Assembly (NCBI GenBank): GCA_029243665.1
Contig: JAQWRO010000018.1
Span: 1-21,875 of the forward strand
Direction of reading: 5' to 3'
Length of the DNA: 21,875 nt
Source: Gammaproteobacteria bacterium
Lineage (GTDB): Bacteria; Pseudomonadota; Gammaproteobacteria; Comchoanobacterales; Comchoanobacteraceae
Part shown: positions 1 through 7,076 of the stretch, piece after piece
Layout of the letters: each line of letters begins with the position of its first letter
Numbering within the stretch: the stretch's first letter is position 1
Notes under the pieces: model-generated
What the model was told of the DNA's origin: nothing
The model's database searches: none
Seen by the model: the letters and a program-made list of their open reading frames with translations, nothing else
Program-made: the position numbers and the translations under genes

Positions 1-638
1 GTTGCATTAGGTCCTGATCTTGGTATTTGCATATCAACTCTATAATCAACTGCTTTTTGACCAGGCAAAAGAGTAATCATTATTGGTGTATTTAAACCTT
101 GTAGAATAACAGCAAGGTTCGCTTGTTTATACATGGTAGAAGACTGTATTAACAAAGTATTTCCGCCTTTTTTAGCCTCTCCAGCTGTTGGTTGTATGAT
201 ATTAAAGGCAGTTGGATTTCCTATATCATAACCCTTGATAGGCCATGGTTGGCCAGTTGAATCCAGAAAAACTATGGATGACACAAATCCTTGACCCAGC
301 CTTATGATTGGTGGGGTTGCGCCAGGTGATAGATCAACGACCATTGAAGTACTTGTTGGTCTTGAAGGGACATCTTGCGTAAAACTACTAGCCCTTTGTG
401 TTGAGTTAAATTCTCTTCTGAGTGATTTAATTTGGTCGCCACTTAGCGGAAATAATGTTTGTGGAAGTTCGCTAAATGCTTGGTTTTTTAGTGCGTCATC
501 TTGAGCTTCTATTTGGTCAGATGTTAACATTTCCAGTTGAACTGCAGCTGGATCATTGTTTTGTGCATTGCTTTGCGCAAAAGCATTTGAAAATGTAAGT
601 GCAACTATAACAACCAATATATTTAATTTAAACTTCAT
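1..638 (-). CDS. icmK: IcmK/DotH, outer-membrane core component of the Dot/Icm T4BSS (partial: N-terminal 212 residues)
   Basis: The frame stays open from the ATG at 638 to the left edge, so the C-terminal part (about 40 % of a usual ~360-residue protein) is outside the window. Residues 1-21 form a Sec signal peptide with a likely cut after AFA. The mature part carries family-typical stretches: PLSGDQIKSLRREFNSTQ, a SPGATPP segment, QGFVSSIVFLDSTGQPWPI and a LPGQKAVDYRVD segment, close to what I remember of Legionella DotH. DotH is a periplasmic/outer-membrane protein that builds the Dot/Icm core complex with DotC, DotD, DotF and DotG. It begins 2 bp after the icmL stop with an AGGAG Shine-Dalgarno inside the end of icmL, so it is translated from the same message. 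DotG/IcmE would be expected next, beyond the edge. The identification is firm; only the truncation by the window limits it. Confidence 0.95.
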   Translation of the reverse strand, partial: MKFKLNILVVIVALTFSNAFAQSNAQNNDPAAVQLEMLTSDQIEAQDDALKNQAFSELPQTLFPLSGDQIKSLRREFNSTQRASSFTQDVPSRPTSTSMVVDLSPGATPPIIRLGQGFVSSIVFLDSTGQPWPIKGYDIGNPTAFNIIQPTAGEAKKGGNTLLIQSSTMYKQANLAVILQGLNTPIMITLLPGQKAVDYRVDMQIPRSGPNA

Positions 639-640
639 TA

Positions 641-1279
641 CTAAGCTCCTTGTATTGCCTGGAATTCGTCAATACCAATACCTTTGATATTTTCTTTCTG
701 ACTGACTCGCTTTACTCTCATTTGGACAGTCATAGGTAAAGTCAGGCTATCACTTTCATTAATGCCTTGATATTTAACTAGCATTCTTAAACTTATTTGC
801 CATGTAAATATTCCAGCAATGCTTTTAGCGCTAACGACTACTGGTGGATCAGTCACTACTGCACTTACAATCATCTTACGCTCTTTAACTAGATCAAAAT
901 ATCTATTTGCATTCATAGACTTGATCAAGCTATTGTAACCTTCATTTGTAAAATTCTCTGACGCTGATGCTAATTGTGTTCTGAAATTTATCCAATCAAA
1001 GCTGAAAACCTCTTGAGCTGACTTTGCTGCCCATTGTGCTACAAATTTATTAGATTTCAATGGCTGCGTAAGTGGCTCAAGTCTGATAAGCACGCCGTCT
1101 GGTGTTGAGGCAAAATAAGTTGTTGTTGGCTTTATTACTACTGAGTAATATAGCACAACGCTAACAATAAGAAGCAAAACACTCTGTACAAAGAGTATTG
1201 CAACAAAGCGCCTATAATTATTTCTATAGAACGCATTTCTTTCCAATACAAGCTGCAATCCTTCACTGCGTTGTTTCAT
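641..1279 (-). CDS. icmL: IcmL/DotI, inner-membrane T4BSS protein
   Basis: 212 residues, the same length I recall for Legionella IcmL. The short cytoplasmic N-terminus contains LVLERNAFYRNNYRR, which resembles the KNAFYRDGYKR motif of known IcmL/DotI. One membrane helix follows at about residues 25-47, then a TraM/VirB8-like periplasmic domain beginning with YFASTPDGVLIRLEPLTQP. DotI forms an inner-membrane complex with DotJ that supports the secretion channel. The start is fixed by a strong AGGAGG a few bases upstream. The gene lies 45 bp downstream of its paralogue at 1325-1963 and 2 bp before icmK. Nothing appears broken. Confidence 0.93.
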   Translation of the reverse strand: MKQRSEGLQLVLERNAFYRNNYRRFVAILFVQSVLLLIVSVVLYYSVVIKPTTTYFASTPDGVLIRLEPLTQPLKSNKFVAQWAAKSAQEVFSFDWINFRTQLASASENFTNEGYNSLIKSMNANRYFDLVKERKMIVSAVVTDPPVVVSAKSIAGIFTWQISLRMLVKYQGINESDSLTLPMTVQMRVKRVSQKENIKGIGIDEFQAIQGA

Positions 1280-1324
1280 AGCTCCTCCTATCCATAAGAT
1301 TATGACATGATAAAGTCATTCATC

Positions 1325-1963
1325 TCAAGTTTTTTTGCTCCTTTCAGTTACCAGTTGTATGTTATGTATCACAATTCCCTGGGGACTTTCTTGATTGATG
1401 CGTGTTCTAACAATTTCAATTGCTAATGTCATTGAGCTTTTAGTTGGGTATCTACCTCTGCCACTGTAAGATATTTCTAATGGCACTATTACTGACCAAG
1501 TATAAACTCCATTGACAATACTTGAGTTATTTAAAACTGGAACAGCAGATGGACTACCATGCATTACTTGCCTGTCATTCACAATAGGACTTAACAGTTT
1601 TTGGTCAACCAAGAGTTGTTTAAATCGCTGCCAACCCAATTCGTCGAAGCTATTTGATCGACGTTCAATCTGATCTGTTACGTTAATGTAGTTAATATTA
1701 AATAGTCGCGCACTTGTTTGTGACGCCCAATAAGTGATATCAACTTTTTTCAAACCCAAGTCATCTGTTGGACTAACGGAATCAAAGACACTAACGGAAT
1801 CATCTGTTTTGAAGAAAATCACACCGGGCCTCACAACTAAAGCTCGATACATAGCCAGAAGCATGATTAAAAAGACAAAACACAATACAAATATAGTTAG
1901 TACCTGCGAGTATACCTTGTCTTTAAAAAACTCAGACCTGTTATTTTGAAGTTTTTCCTTCAT
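1325..1963 (-). CDS. IcmL-like protein in the IcmM/DotJ position
   Basis: 212 residues with the IcmL/DotI layout: short basic N-terminus with EFFKDKVYSQ, a membrane helix at about 20-42, and a periplasmic domain with VRPGVIFFKTDDSVSVFD and a C-terminal ring-type domain. It sits between icmN and icmL, the place of icmM/dotJ in Legionella, where the protein is a short DotI relative of about 94 residues lacking the periplasmic domain. Here the periplasmic domain is complete. From memory, Coxiella likewise has two icmL copies in place of a short icmM; this gene fits that pattern. The likely role is to partner DotI in the inner-membrane ring. It overlaps the 3' end of icmN by 23 bp, which suggests translational coupling. 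The family is clear; whether to call it icmM or icmL1 is a naming choice. Confidence 0.85.
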   Translation of the reverse strand: MKEKLQNNRSEFFKDKVYSQVLTIFVLCFVFLIMLLAMYRALVVRPGVIFFKTDDSVSVFDSVSPTDDLGLKKVDITYWASQTSARLFNINYINVTDQIERRSNSFDELGWQRFKQLLVDQKLLSPIVNDRQVMHGSPSAVPVLNNSSIVNGVYTWSVIVPLEISYSGRGRYPTKSSMTLAIEIVRTRINQESPQGIVIHNIQLVTERSKKT

Positions 1964-2501
1964 TCAACACCATATATTCAACTTTCAACTTTGAATTCCA
2001 ACGAACTTCAATAAGCCTTGTTGTTTTAACTTGTTGCCAAAACTCAAGCTGACTATTCTTATATATACCTTCTAAACCAGATACAACAATTCTTCCTGGA
2101 GATTTTAAATCCAAGCTTTTCATTAATAAAATTGCTTGCTCTCTTACTAGATCTTTTTCTCCTTGCGCTACATCGATATCATATCTACCAATAATACTAA
2201 CGCCGTCAGGATCATACTGATTAATAAAACTGTGTATGGCATAAATTAAATTGTCTGGAGCCATTCTGTTTGTACTACCCGGTACAAAAACTTGATCAAC
2301 GGGTATATACATTGAAAATGTCTGTCCATTCAAAACAATATGAATATTTTGTGACTTCAAATAATTAACAAGGGTTACCACCTTATTTTCATGTTTAGTT
2401 TTAAAAAATTGAGACATTGCACCATCTGCTGCGTGTGCTTCAATCAGCATGATTGGCCAAGCCAACATCATTACGATTAGCCATTTTGTGGATTTAAACA
2501 T
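1941..2501 (-). CDS. icmN: IcmN/DotK, periplasmic OmpA-like T4BSS protein
   Basis: 186 residues. An N-terminal signal peptide ends in EAHA at about residue 24, followed by a domain resembling the OmpA C-terminal peptidoglycan-binding fold. Residues 105-125 (GRYDIDVAQGEKDLVREQA) line up with the OmpA pattern in which an Asp and an Arg bind the peptide stem; the candidates here are D108 and R120. In Legionella DotK is an outer-membrane lipoprotein. Here no cysteine follows the signal peptide, so lipid anchoring is not expected and type I signal-peptidase cleavage is more likely. It starts 2 bp after the icmO stop with GGAGG upstream. Gene order (O-N-[M]-L-K) supports the assignment more than sequence identity does, because DotK is poorly conserved. 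Confidence 0.82.
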   Translation of the reverse strand: MFKSTKWLIVMMLAWPIMLIEAHAADGAMSQFFKTKHENKVVTLVNYLKSQNIHIVLNGQTFSMYIPVDQVFVPGSTNRMAPDNLIYAIHSFINQYDPDGVSIIGRYDIDVAQGEKDLVREQAILLMKSLDLKSPGRIVVSGLEGIYKNSQLEFWQQVKTTRLIEVRWNSKLKVEYMVLNEGKTSK

Positions 2502-2503
2502 AT

Positions 2504-4885
2504 TTAATTACCCTCCAATTGATCAATATTTTTCTCAATACTTTTCGCAGCATCAAGAAGCGCAGTCTTATTTACAAGGCTAAAATCAGGCTTTTGATAG
2601 CGAGTACATTGCTGCATTTTTGCTGCCAACTTGTCAATTTGAGAAAGTGCCGTTGTTCTGTCATAACCCATCAATCTTAATATAAATTCTAACTGACCTT
2701 GAATTTTCTTTCGAGCAATAATTGGCTGCTGATATTTATCTAAATCATCAAAGGGCATTATTGTAGCTAAATCCTCAGGAATAGATACCCTTGAAAAGAC
2801 TCCAAAAGCTCCGTCGTCATCACTCATTTCTTCAATGGTTAATGGTGACGCTTCTGACATGCCATCCCCTAAATTCTCCTGTTCGATCACCTGTGAACGC
2901 CGAGACTCTTCTTCATCGTGCATATCCATTAATACTGATACGGCTTTTTCCACACTATCTTCTGCATCATTAAAAGTAGCCATCTTATCACTGAGAGATC
3001 TAATATCTAAATCTTCCTCTGGGGCAACAAAAGAAAAATTATTCTTATCATGCGCTTCCATGTCTTCAATACCTTTTACCAACTCATAAAGCTCGGTATC
3101 TTTTGGCAAATCTACTTTTAAAAATTGATTTAATCGCATTTTTTCAACTGGTGGTGGATTTGGATAAAACGAAGTAGCTCTTACAATTTTTGACTTAAAA
3201 AACACATGCATTTCACCGGGCCCTTGTTCTTTTAAATCAAGCAAATCAATTCTTGAACGCTTTTCTGTCTTAGCTGAGCGCGTATCTTGATAAGCATTAG
3301 TCATACCTGAGGGGTTTGCTGAGAAACTATCCACCATAGTAACGTATGATTCTGCTGCACCTTTCATGAAAAACTCCCATGTTTCAGTAGGGTCTTCTAA
3401 TTTCATACAGATCTTAATATTGGTATTTGCACCGATGGATGCGGCTTCTTCCTTCGAAGCTTTTTGGAATGCAGGTAAATCTTGTCCCGCAAAAACAATT
3501 GAGAAACCCAATGAACGAGCCTGAGCTGGAACTACTGCAAAACCCTTCACAGCATAGTAACCATACTCATCAAGGATACATAAATATGGGGTTGGCGAAG
3601 TTGTTGGCTTACTTTCAATTAAATCTTTAAATCGCCCCTCAACCGCGTCACCCAAACCGGAAGACATAACAACCCTTAAAGATGAAATAATAATTTTACC
3701 CAAGTTTGCCAGCTCGTCAGGTGACTTTTCCAGCGCTGGCAATAGTACCGCCATGATCCGTCTATTTAAAACCACATCTCTTAAATCTACTTCCGCAAGC
3801 TTTGTTCTAAGAATATGCCCGTAAGTATCTGCCAATGAGCTAAATTGCCTGGTTAGCTGCATGGTAATATAACCGTGCTGTTCAAATACTTGTGATACTT
3901 GCTTGCCTTTTCTCTCTTTATTGTAACCGGGAAGTGTAAAAAGATAGTTCTGCAATGGCTGCATTACTACTTCCGGCAAGAAATCCATGCCAATGGCATA
4001 TTGACCATCTCTAATAAATGTTTTATCAATAACCATTGCCTCAATACGCTCAAGTGTAAAATAATTACGAATTGTGTTTGCATCAAGTAATATATGTCCT
4101 GAATCACGCATAGCAACCATAATCTTCATCAATGCTTCAATGAAAGCAATGGCTCGACCCTTCCACATATCACCGTCATTACTCGATGAAGAAGAATCCA
4201 TTAAGCCAACAACCAGGTTAGAAAGCATACTTGACGAACCTGTTGCAAAAGGATTAAGTGTGTTGGATAGTCTTTTCTCTTGTGGGCCAATGATATCCCT
4301 TGCACCAGTCATAAAATTGACTAGCAGAAAGTCATCTTCTCGACCCATGTAACGTACCATCGAGAAAATTTTTGCATAAATGGCATTATCACCTTTACCA
4401 TCAACAAAGATAAAACCACTGGATTGCACTAACGCATTGTACGCCAAACCTAGAAGCATTTCAGTTTTACCAGAACCTGTTGAGCCAAATATCAATACGT
4501 GCGTACGCATATCATCATTGGTGAACCAAAGTTCATCCTGGGTGGATTTTTCATTGCCAAAGTGGTAAATACCTTCTGCTTTTCCTGGCTGCCCATTTGG
4601 CTTTAAATCATTAAAATCTTTTTCACCCGATCGCATAGGCATTCTAAAAGGCAACCTATATTTTTGCACATTGCCAATGACATATAAAGTAATCATGCTT
4701 AAGATCAACAAATCAGCTATGCTTGGCAAAATAAAAGTAACCATACTTAATGTAGCAATAACAATGGCATTATTAGATGGCTTGGCGATAAAATCTTTAA
4801 TCCGCTTACCTAACGGACGCACATCTCTAATTAACTGAGAGGAGACTTGCTCTTGATTTTTATTTAAACCACGTTGCGAATACAT
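2504..4885 (-). CDS. icmO: IcmO/DotL, type IV coupling ATPase
   Basis: 793 residues from the ATG at 4885; Legionella DotL is of similar size. Two membrane helices lie at about 40-73, followed by a RecA-like ATPase domain with Walker A GSTGSGKT at about 134-141 and Walker B LCILDEYGYY at about 435-444. The acidic C-terminal region (about 590-793) corresponds to the part of DotL that holds the adaptors DotN, IcmS/IcmW and LvgA in Legionella. It is the inner-membrane coupling protein that receives effectors and feeds them to the channel. A TTG codon one triplet upstream is in frame, but the ATG forms a TGATG junction with the icmP stop and is the simpler start. All ATPase motifs look intact. Confidence 0.97.
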   Translation of the reverse strand: MYSQRGLNKNQEQVSSQLIRDVRPLGKRIKDFIAKPSNNAIVIATLSMVTFILPSIADLLILSMITLYVIGNVQKYRLPFRMPMRSGEKDFNDLKPNGQPGKAEGIYHFGNEKSTQDELWFTNDDMRTHVLIFGSTGSGKTEMLLGLAYNALVQSSGFIFVDGKGDNAIYAKIFSMVRYMGREDDFLLVNFMTGARDIIGPQEKRLSNTLNPFATGSSSMLSNLVVGLMDSSSSSNDGDMWKGRAIAFIEALMKIMVAMRDSGHILLDANTIRNYFTLERIEAMVIDKTFIRDGQYAIGMDFLPEVVMQPLQNYLFTLPGYNKERKGKQVSQVFEQHGYITMQLTRQFSSLADTYGHILRTKLAEVDLRDVVLNRRIMAVLLPALEKSPDELANLGKIIISSLRVVMSSGLGDAVEGRFKDLIESKPTTSPTPYLCILDEYGYYAVKGFAVVPAQARSLGFSIVFAGQDLPAFQKASKEEAASIGANTNIKICMKLEDPTETWEFFMKGAAESYVTMVDSFSANPSGMTNAYQDTRSAKTEKRSRIDLLDLKEQGPGEMHVFFKSKIVRATSFYPNPPPVEKMRLNQFLKVDLPKDTELYELVKGIEDMEAHDKNNFSFVAPEEDLDIRSLSDKMATFNDAEDSVEKAVSVLMDMHDEEESRRSQVIEQENLGDGMSEASPLTIEEMSDDDGAFGVFSRVSIPEDLATIMPFDDLDKYQQPIIARKKIQGQLEFILRLMGYDRTTALSQIDKLAAKMQQCTRYQKPDFSLVNKTALLDAAKSIEKNIDQLEGN

Positions 4886-6027
4886 CAATCATCATCCGGA
4901 TTATATAAGACATCTTTAACAGCAGCATCTAATGCGATCACTGCTTCATTGATAGCCGGCACCTTCAGAGGCCTTCTTAACTTTTTCTCAATTATCCAAT
5001 GAGCAAAAGGACCTGCAACTTCTGGGAAAGGGGTTTGTCGACCAACAGAACAAAGCATGTACCATAGGCGACGATCAACTTTCTTTAACCAGAGGAACTC
5101 TGCAGATGCCAATACACCAGTAGCCCTTGCTGCCTCGAGCAAAGAAGACATAGCCGTTAGCACATATGCATGCGGTGAAACAGCTTTACCAACTACTTTA
5201 TGCTGGACGTTCTTTCTTAACAATGGATAAGTCCCAGCATAATTTACCTTGCCTGATCCACCACTAATTGACATCTGATCCAATAACTTTTTAGCAGCCT
5301 TATCATCGCCAGCAACCCTCGCAGCGAATACTGCGAAAAGCGCCAATTCATGAGTTTTAAAGTCTTTTAAGTTAGACCATCTTCGACCCAACTGTGATGA
5401 AAAGACTTCATATGCTCTACCTTTATTAACCTCAACACCAGGTTTATTATCAATGATTGTCCTGTCTAAAATTTTATATTTTTTTGCAAAGTCTATTGGC
5501 TGCACTGACATATTCCATGGCATTTTGTCAATATCAGTTTTTATCAAGTTAGTATTGACTACAGGTGCAATTTCAGGCCAATTGACTTTTTCTTGACTAC
5601 GCAGGGAAGTCATAGAATACTTTTCCTTAAATCTTGATGATGCTTTAAAAAAGACAAGATGTGTGCAAAGCAACATGGCAAGCAAAACTGATGGGATGGC
5701 TAAATAACCATTAACCTGCCCTGAAACAATTGCAACTTGAGCATATGAAACCTGTGTCACATCTGAATTTGAGATATTGTCAATCGCATAATTTAAATCT
5801 TGCAAATTAATGGTGGGCAGGTAAATAACGGATAGGGCAGCATTTATAGACGAAACCACATCTTTGATGAGATCTGCTTGAACTAGACGAAAAGCAAACA
5901 GGTAACGAACAATGGCAGCATGCAAAAAGTACCAAGCAACAACAAAAATTGCCATAAAAAACCCAATGATATAGATTATATCCATACCAGAGTTGGGTTG
6001 CTGATTTTGATTCTGTTGTCCTTTCAT
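4885..6027 (-). CDS. icmP: IcmP/DotM, T4 coupling-complex inner-membrane protein
   Basis: 380 residues against about 376 in Legionella. The N-terminus is Q/N-rich (KGQQNQNQQPNSG), membrane helices lie at about 15-36 and 108-127, and a large cytoplasmic domain follows with the family-typical stretch around GRAYEVFSSQLGRRW and FKTHELALFAVFAARV. DotM binds DotL in the coupling complex and helps recruit effectors with acidic Glu-rich signals in Legionella. It is the first gene after a clear extended -10 promoter (6046-6054), and its stop overlaps the icmO start, so it heads the P-O-N-M-L-K transcript. Confidence 0.95.
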   Translation of the reverse strand: MKGQQNQNQQPNSGMDIIYIIGFFMAIFVVAWYFLHAAIVRYLFAFRLVQADLIKDVVSSINAALSVIYLPTINLQDLNYAIDNISNSDVTQVSYAQVAIVSGQVNGYLAIPSVLLAMLLCTHLVFFKASSRFKEKYSMTSLRSQEKVNWPEIAPVVNTNLIKTDIDKMPWNMSVQPIDFAKKYKILDRTIIDNKPGVEVNKGRAYEVFSSQLGRRWSNLKDFKTHELALFAVFAARVAGDDKAAKKLLDQMSISGGSGKVNYAGTYPLLRKNVQHKVVGKAVSPHAYVLTAMSSLLEAARATGVLASAEFLWLKKVDRRLWYMLCSVGRQTPFPEVAGPFAHWIIEKKLRRPLKVPAINEAVIALDAAVKDVLYNPDDD

Positions 6028-6045
6028 GTTACTAACCTAGGATCC

Positions 6046-6054
6046 ATTATAACA
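6046..6054 (-). promoter_or_regulatory. Extended -10 promoter of the icmP-O-N-M-L-K operon
   Basis: The minus strand reads TGTTATAAT here: a perfect TATAAT preceded by TG one base upstream, the extended -10 pattern. The best -35 at 16 bp spacing is only a T-run, which is consistent with an extended -10 promoter. Predicted transcription would begin near 6039, leaving a leader of about 12 nt before the icmP ATG. The surrounding 6028-6162 gap (135 bp) shows no hairpin plus T-run terminator for icmQ, so read-through from icmQ is possible. Confidence 0.6.
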
Positions 6055-6162
6055 CGCTTAATGTAATAAAAAAGAGAATTTTAAATTGAATGTGAAATTA
6101 GAGAGAAATTTTGCACTAATGGCTCAGAAAAACGAATGAAACTACATAATGCTAACAAGAAA

Positions 6163-6750
6163 TTATTCTACAGATGGCACTAACTTATAATCAATGTAGT
6201 CATACTTTCGGCCATTGCCATGAACAAAATAACGAATATTGGGTGCCTGGAGAGCTTTTGGCTGCAAAACAACAATTTGATTCCCAAATGCATCTTTCAT
6301 AGCCAAAGCAGATTGTGTAGAAATAATATCAACATCAGAAACCCATACGGCCGCATAACCCATTTTTAAATTACCTTGCTCAACAGTTGCCTGCATGGCA
6401 GCAGCCTCATCTTTAAAAATAGGGCGCCCCGTATGAACAGTTTTAATAGCTTTTAAAACAATTTCCCAGCGAAGCATATTATCTGATTCAACCTGAAAAA
6501 GAACAACATACAAGGTCTGAAAGCCAGGTCTTACGTCTGCATGCGCAATAGTGTCTTCTTGCGACAAGTATGCTTGACCCATCTCATGTAGCTTTTTATA
6601 TTCCTCGAGCATTTTCAAGTATTTTCTATAATAAAGTTGCATGACATTAGATGACTGCCATACTTCAAGGTCTTTAATGCTTAAAAGTTTTTTGTATTCA
6701 TCAGCATCTTTTTGTATTAATTCTTTTTCAAAGTCGATGTCTGATGTCAT
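6163..6750 (-). CDS. icmQ: IcmQ, Dot/Icm cytoplasmic protein with NAD-binding-like C-terminal domain
   Basis: 195 residues against 191 in Legionella. The helical N-terminal part (about 10-65) contains WQSSNVMQLYYRKYLKMLEE, which parallels the Legionella WDKSNFLRVIGKKL segment that packs against IcmR. The C-terminal part has LYVVLFQVESDNMLRWEIVL, GRPIFKDEAA, AAVWVSDVDII and NIRYFVHG, following the order of conserved segments in the IcmQ domain shown to bind NAD+ in Legionella. IcmQ interacts with membranes and is held in check by its partner IcmR or a FIR protein. The gene lies 9 bp downstream of a 58-residue ORF that may be that partner, and is separated from icmP by 135 bp with its own promoter. 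The start lacks a strong Shine-Dalgarno, suggesting coupling to the upstream ORF. Identity is supported by motifs plus position. Confidence 0.88.
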   Translation of the reverse strand: MTSDIDFEKELIQKDADEYKKLLSIKDLEVWQSSNVMQLYYRKYLKMLEEYKKLHEMGQAYLSQEDTIAHADVRPGFQTLYVVLFQVESDNMLRWEIVLKAIKTVHTGRPIFKDEAAAMQATVEQGNLKMGYAAVWVSDVDIISTQSALAMKDAFGNQIVVLQPKALQAPNIRYFVHGNGRKYDYIDYKLVPSVE

Positions 6751-6759
6751 GATTTAAAA

Positions 6760-6936
6760 TTATGACTTTGATGGACCAGAAACAGGTGATTCAGCACCAG
6801 ATTGTAGATAGTCAACATTCTGCTTCAGTGCACCTTCAACAAATCCATTGACGTTACCCCCCAATGAGCCTGTTATTTGTTTACAAGCCTCGCGTTGCGC
6901 TGCGACTTCTTCTATTGTAATTGTATTTGCACTCAT
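6760..6936 (-). CDS. 58-residue unknown protein directly upstream of icmQ: candidate IcmR functional homologue (FIR)
   Basis: An open frame of 58 codons runs from the ATG at 6936 to the TAA at 6760. I recognise no family. The visible structure is a likely helix at about residues 6-24 (EEVAAQREACKQITGSL), a turn at GGN, a second helix at about 28-46 (GFVEGALKQNVDYL), and a Ser/Pro/Gly-rich tail ending SPVSGPSKS. In Legionella the gene just upstream of icmQ is icmR. Other species carry unrelated genes in the same slot (FIR genes) whose products form a helical hairpin with the IcmQ N-terminus. Position, the 9-bp spacing to icmQ and the predicted two-helix hairpin all fit a FIR. It is much shorter than Legionella IcmR (about 120 residues), so an unrelated small protein remains possible. 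A TAGAG sequence about 10 bp upstream may serve as Shine-Dalgarno. Function is inferred from context only. Confidence 0.62.
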   Translation of the reverse strand: MSANTITIEEVAAQREACKQITGSLGGNVNGFVEGALKQNVDYLQSGAESPVSGPSKS

Positions 6937-6957
6937 AAATAAACTCTACTTATATTA

Positions 6958-6991
6958 AGTATAATATATATTTATTAAAAAAACCTTACAA
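6958..6991 (-). promoter_or_regulatory. Candidate promoter of the 58-aa ORF-icmQ operon
   Basis: The minus strand carries TTGTAA (6991-6986), a 17-bp spacer and TATATT (6968-6963), immediately followed by TATACT (6963-6958). TATACT is the sequence described as the -10 element of several Legionella icm/dot genes. The region is very AT-rich, so a chance match is possible. A small dyad, TACTTA-TAT-TAAGTA (6947-6961), covers the predicted start point. Transcription from here would leave a leader of about 15-20 nt before the ATG at 6936. Confidence 0.4.
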
Positions 6992-7036
6992 GTTTTTGTT
7001 TTCAACATATTTGCAATAATACATTAAATACATGAA

Positions 7037-7055
7037 TTAACTATATTATAGTTAA
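7037..7055 (-). terminator. AT-rich hairpin after yejA (weak terminator or operator)
   Basis: A perfect inverted repeat, TTAACTAT-ATT-ATAGTTAA on the plus strand, has 8-bp arms and a 3-nt loop and begins 22 bp past the yejA stop. It has only one G-C pair per arm and no T-run after it in the direction of yej transcription, so it is a poor rho-independent terminator. It lies upstream of the candidate 58-aa ORF promoter and could instead be a protein-binding site. The rest of 6937-7076 is AT-rich with no further gene. Confidence 0.3.
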
Positions 7056-7076
7056 CAGCTATAAATAGAACATAGA

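Noticed and set aside
304..504. Plus-strand frame of 66 codons
   Set aside because: Lies wholly antisense to icmK, whose protein motifs are clear; no Shine-Dalgarno and no recognisable product.
1280..1324. Hairpin in the gap between the IcmL-like gene and icmL
   Set aside because: Arms of only five bases (ATGAC/GTCAT) with an eight-base loop; too weak to call a processing or termination site.
6028..6162. PmrA or CpxR box upstream of icmP
   Set aside because: I searched for the CTTAATATT direct repeat and GTAAA-N5-GTAAA patterns reported for Legionella/Coxiella icm genes; only poor, wrongly spaced matches were found here and at 6937-7076.
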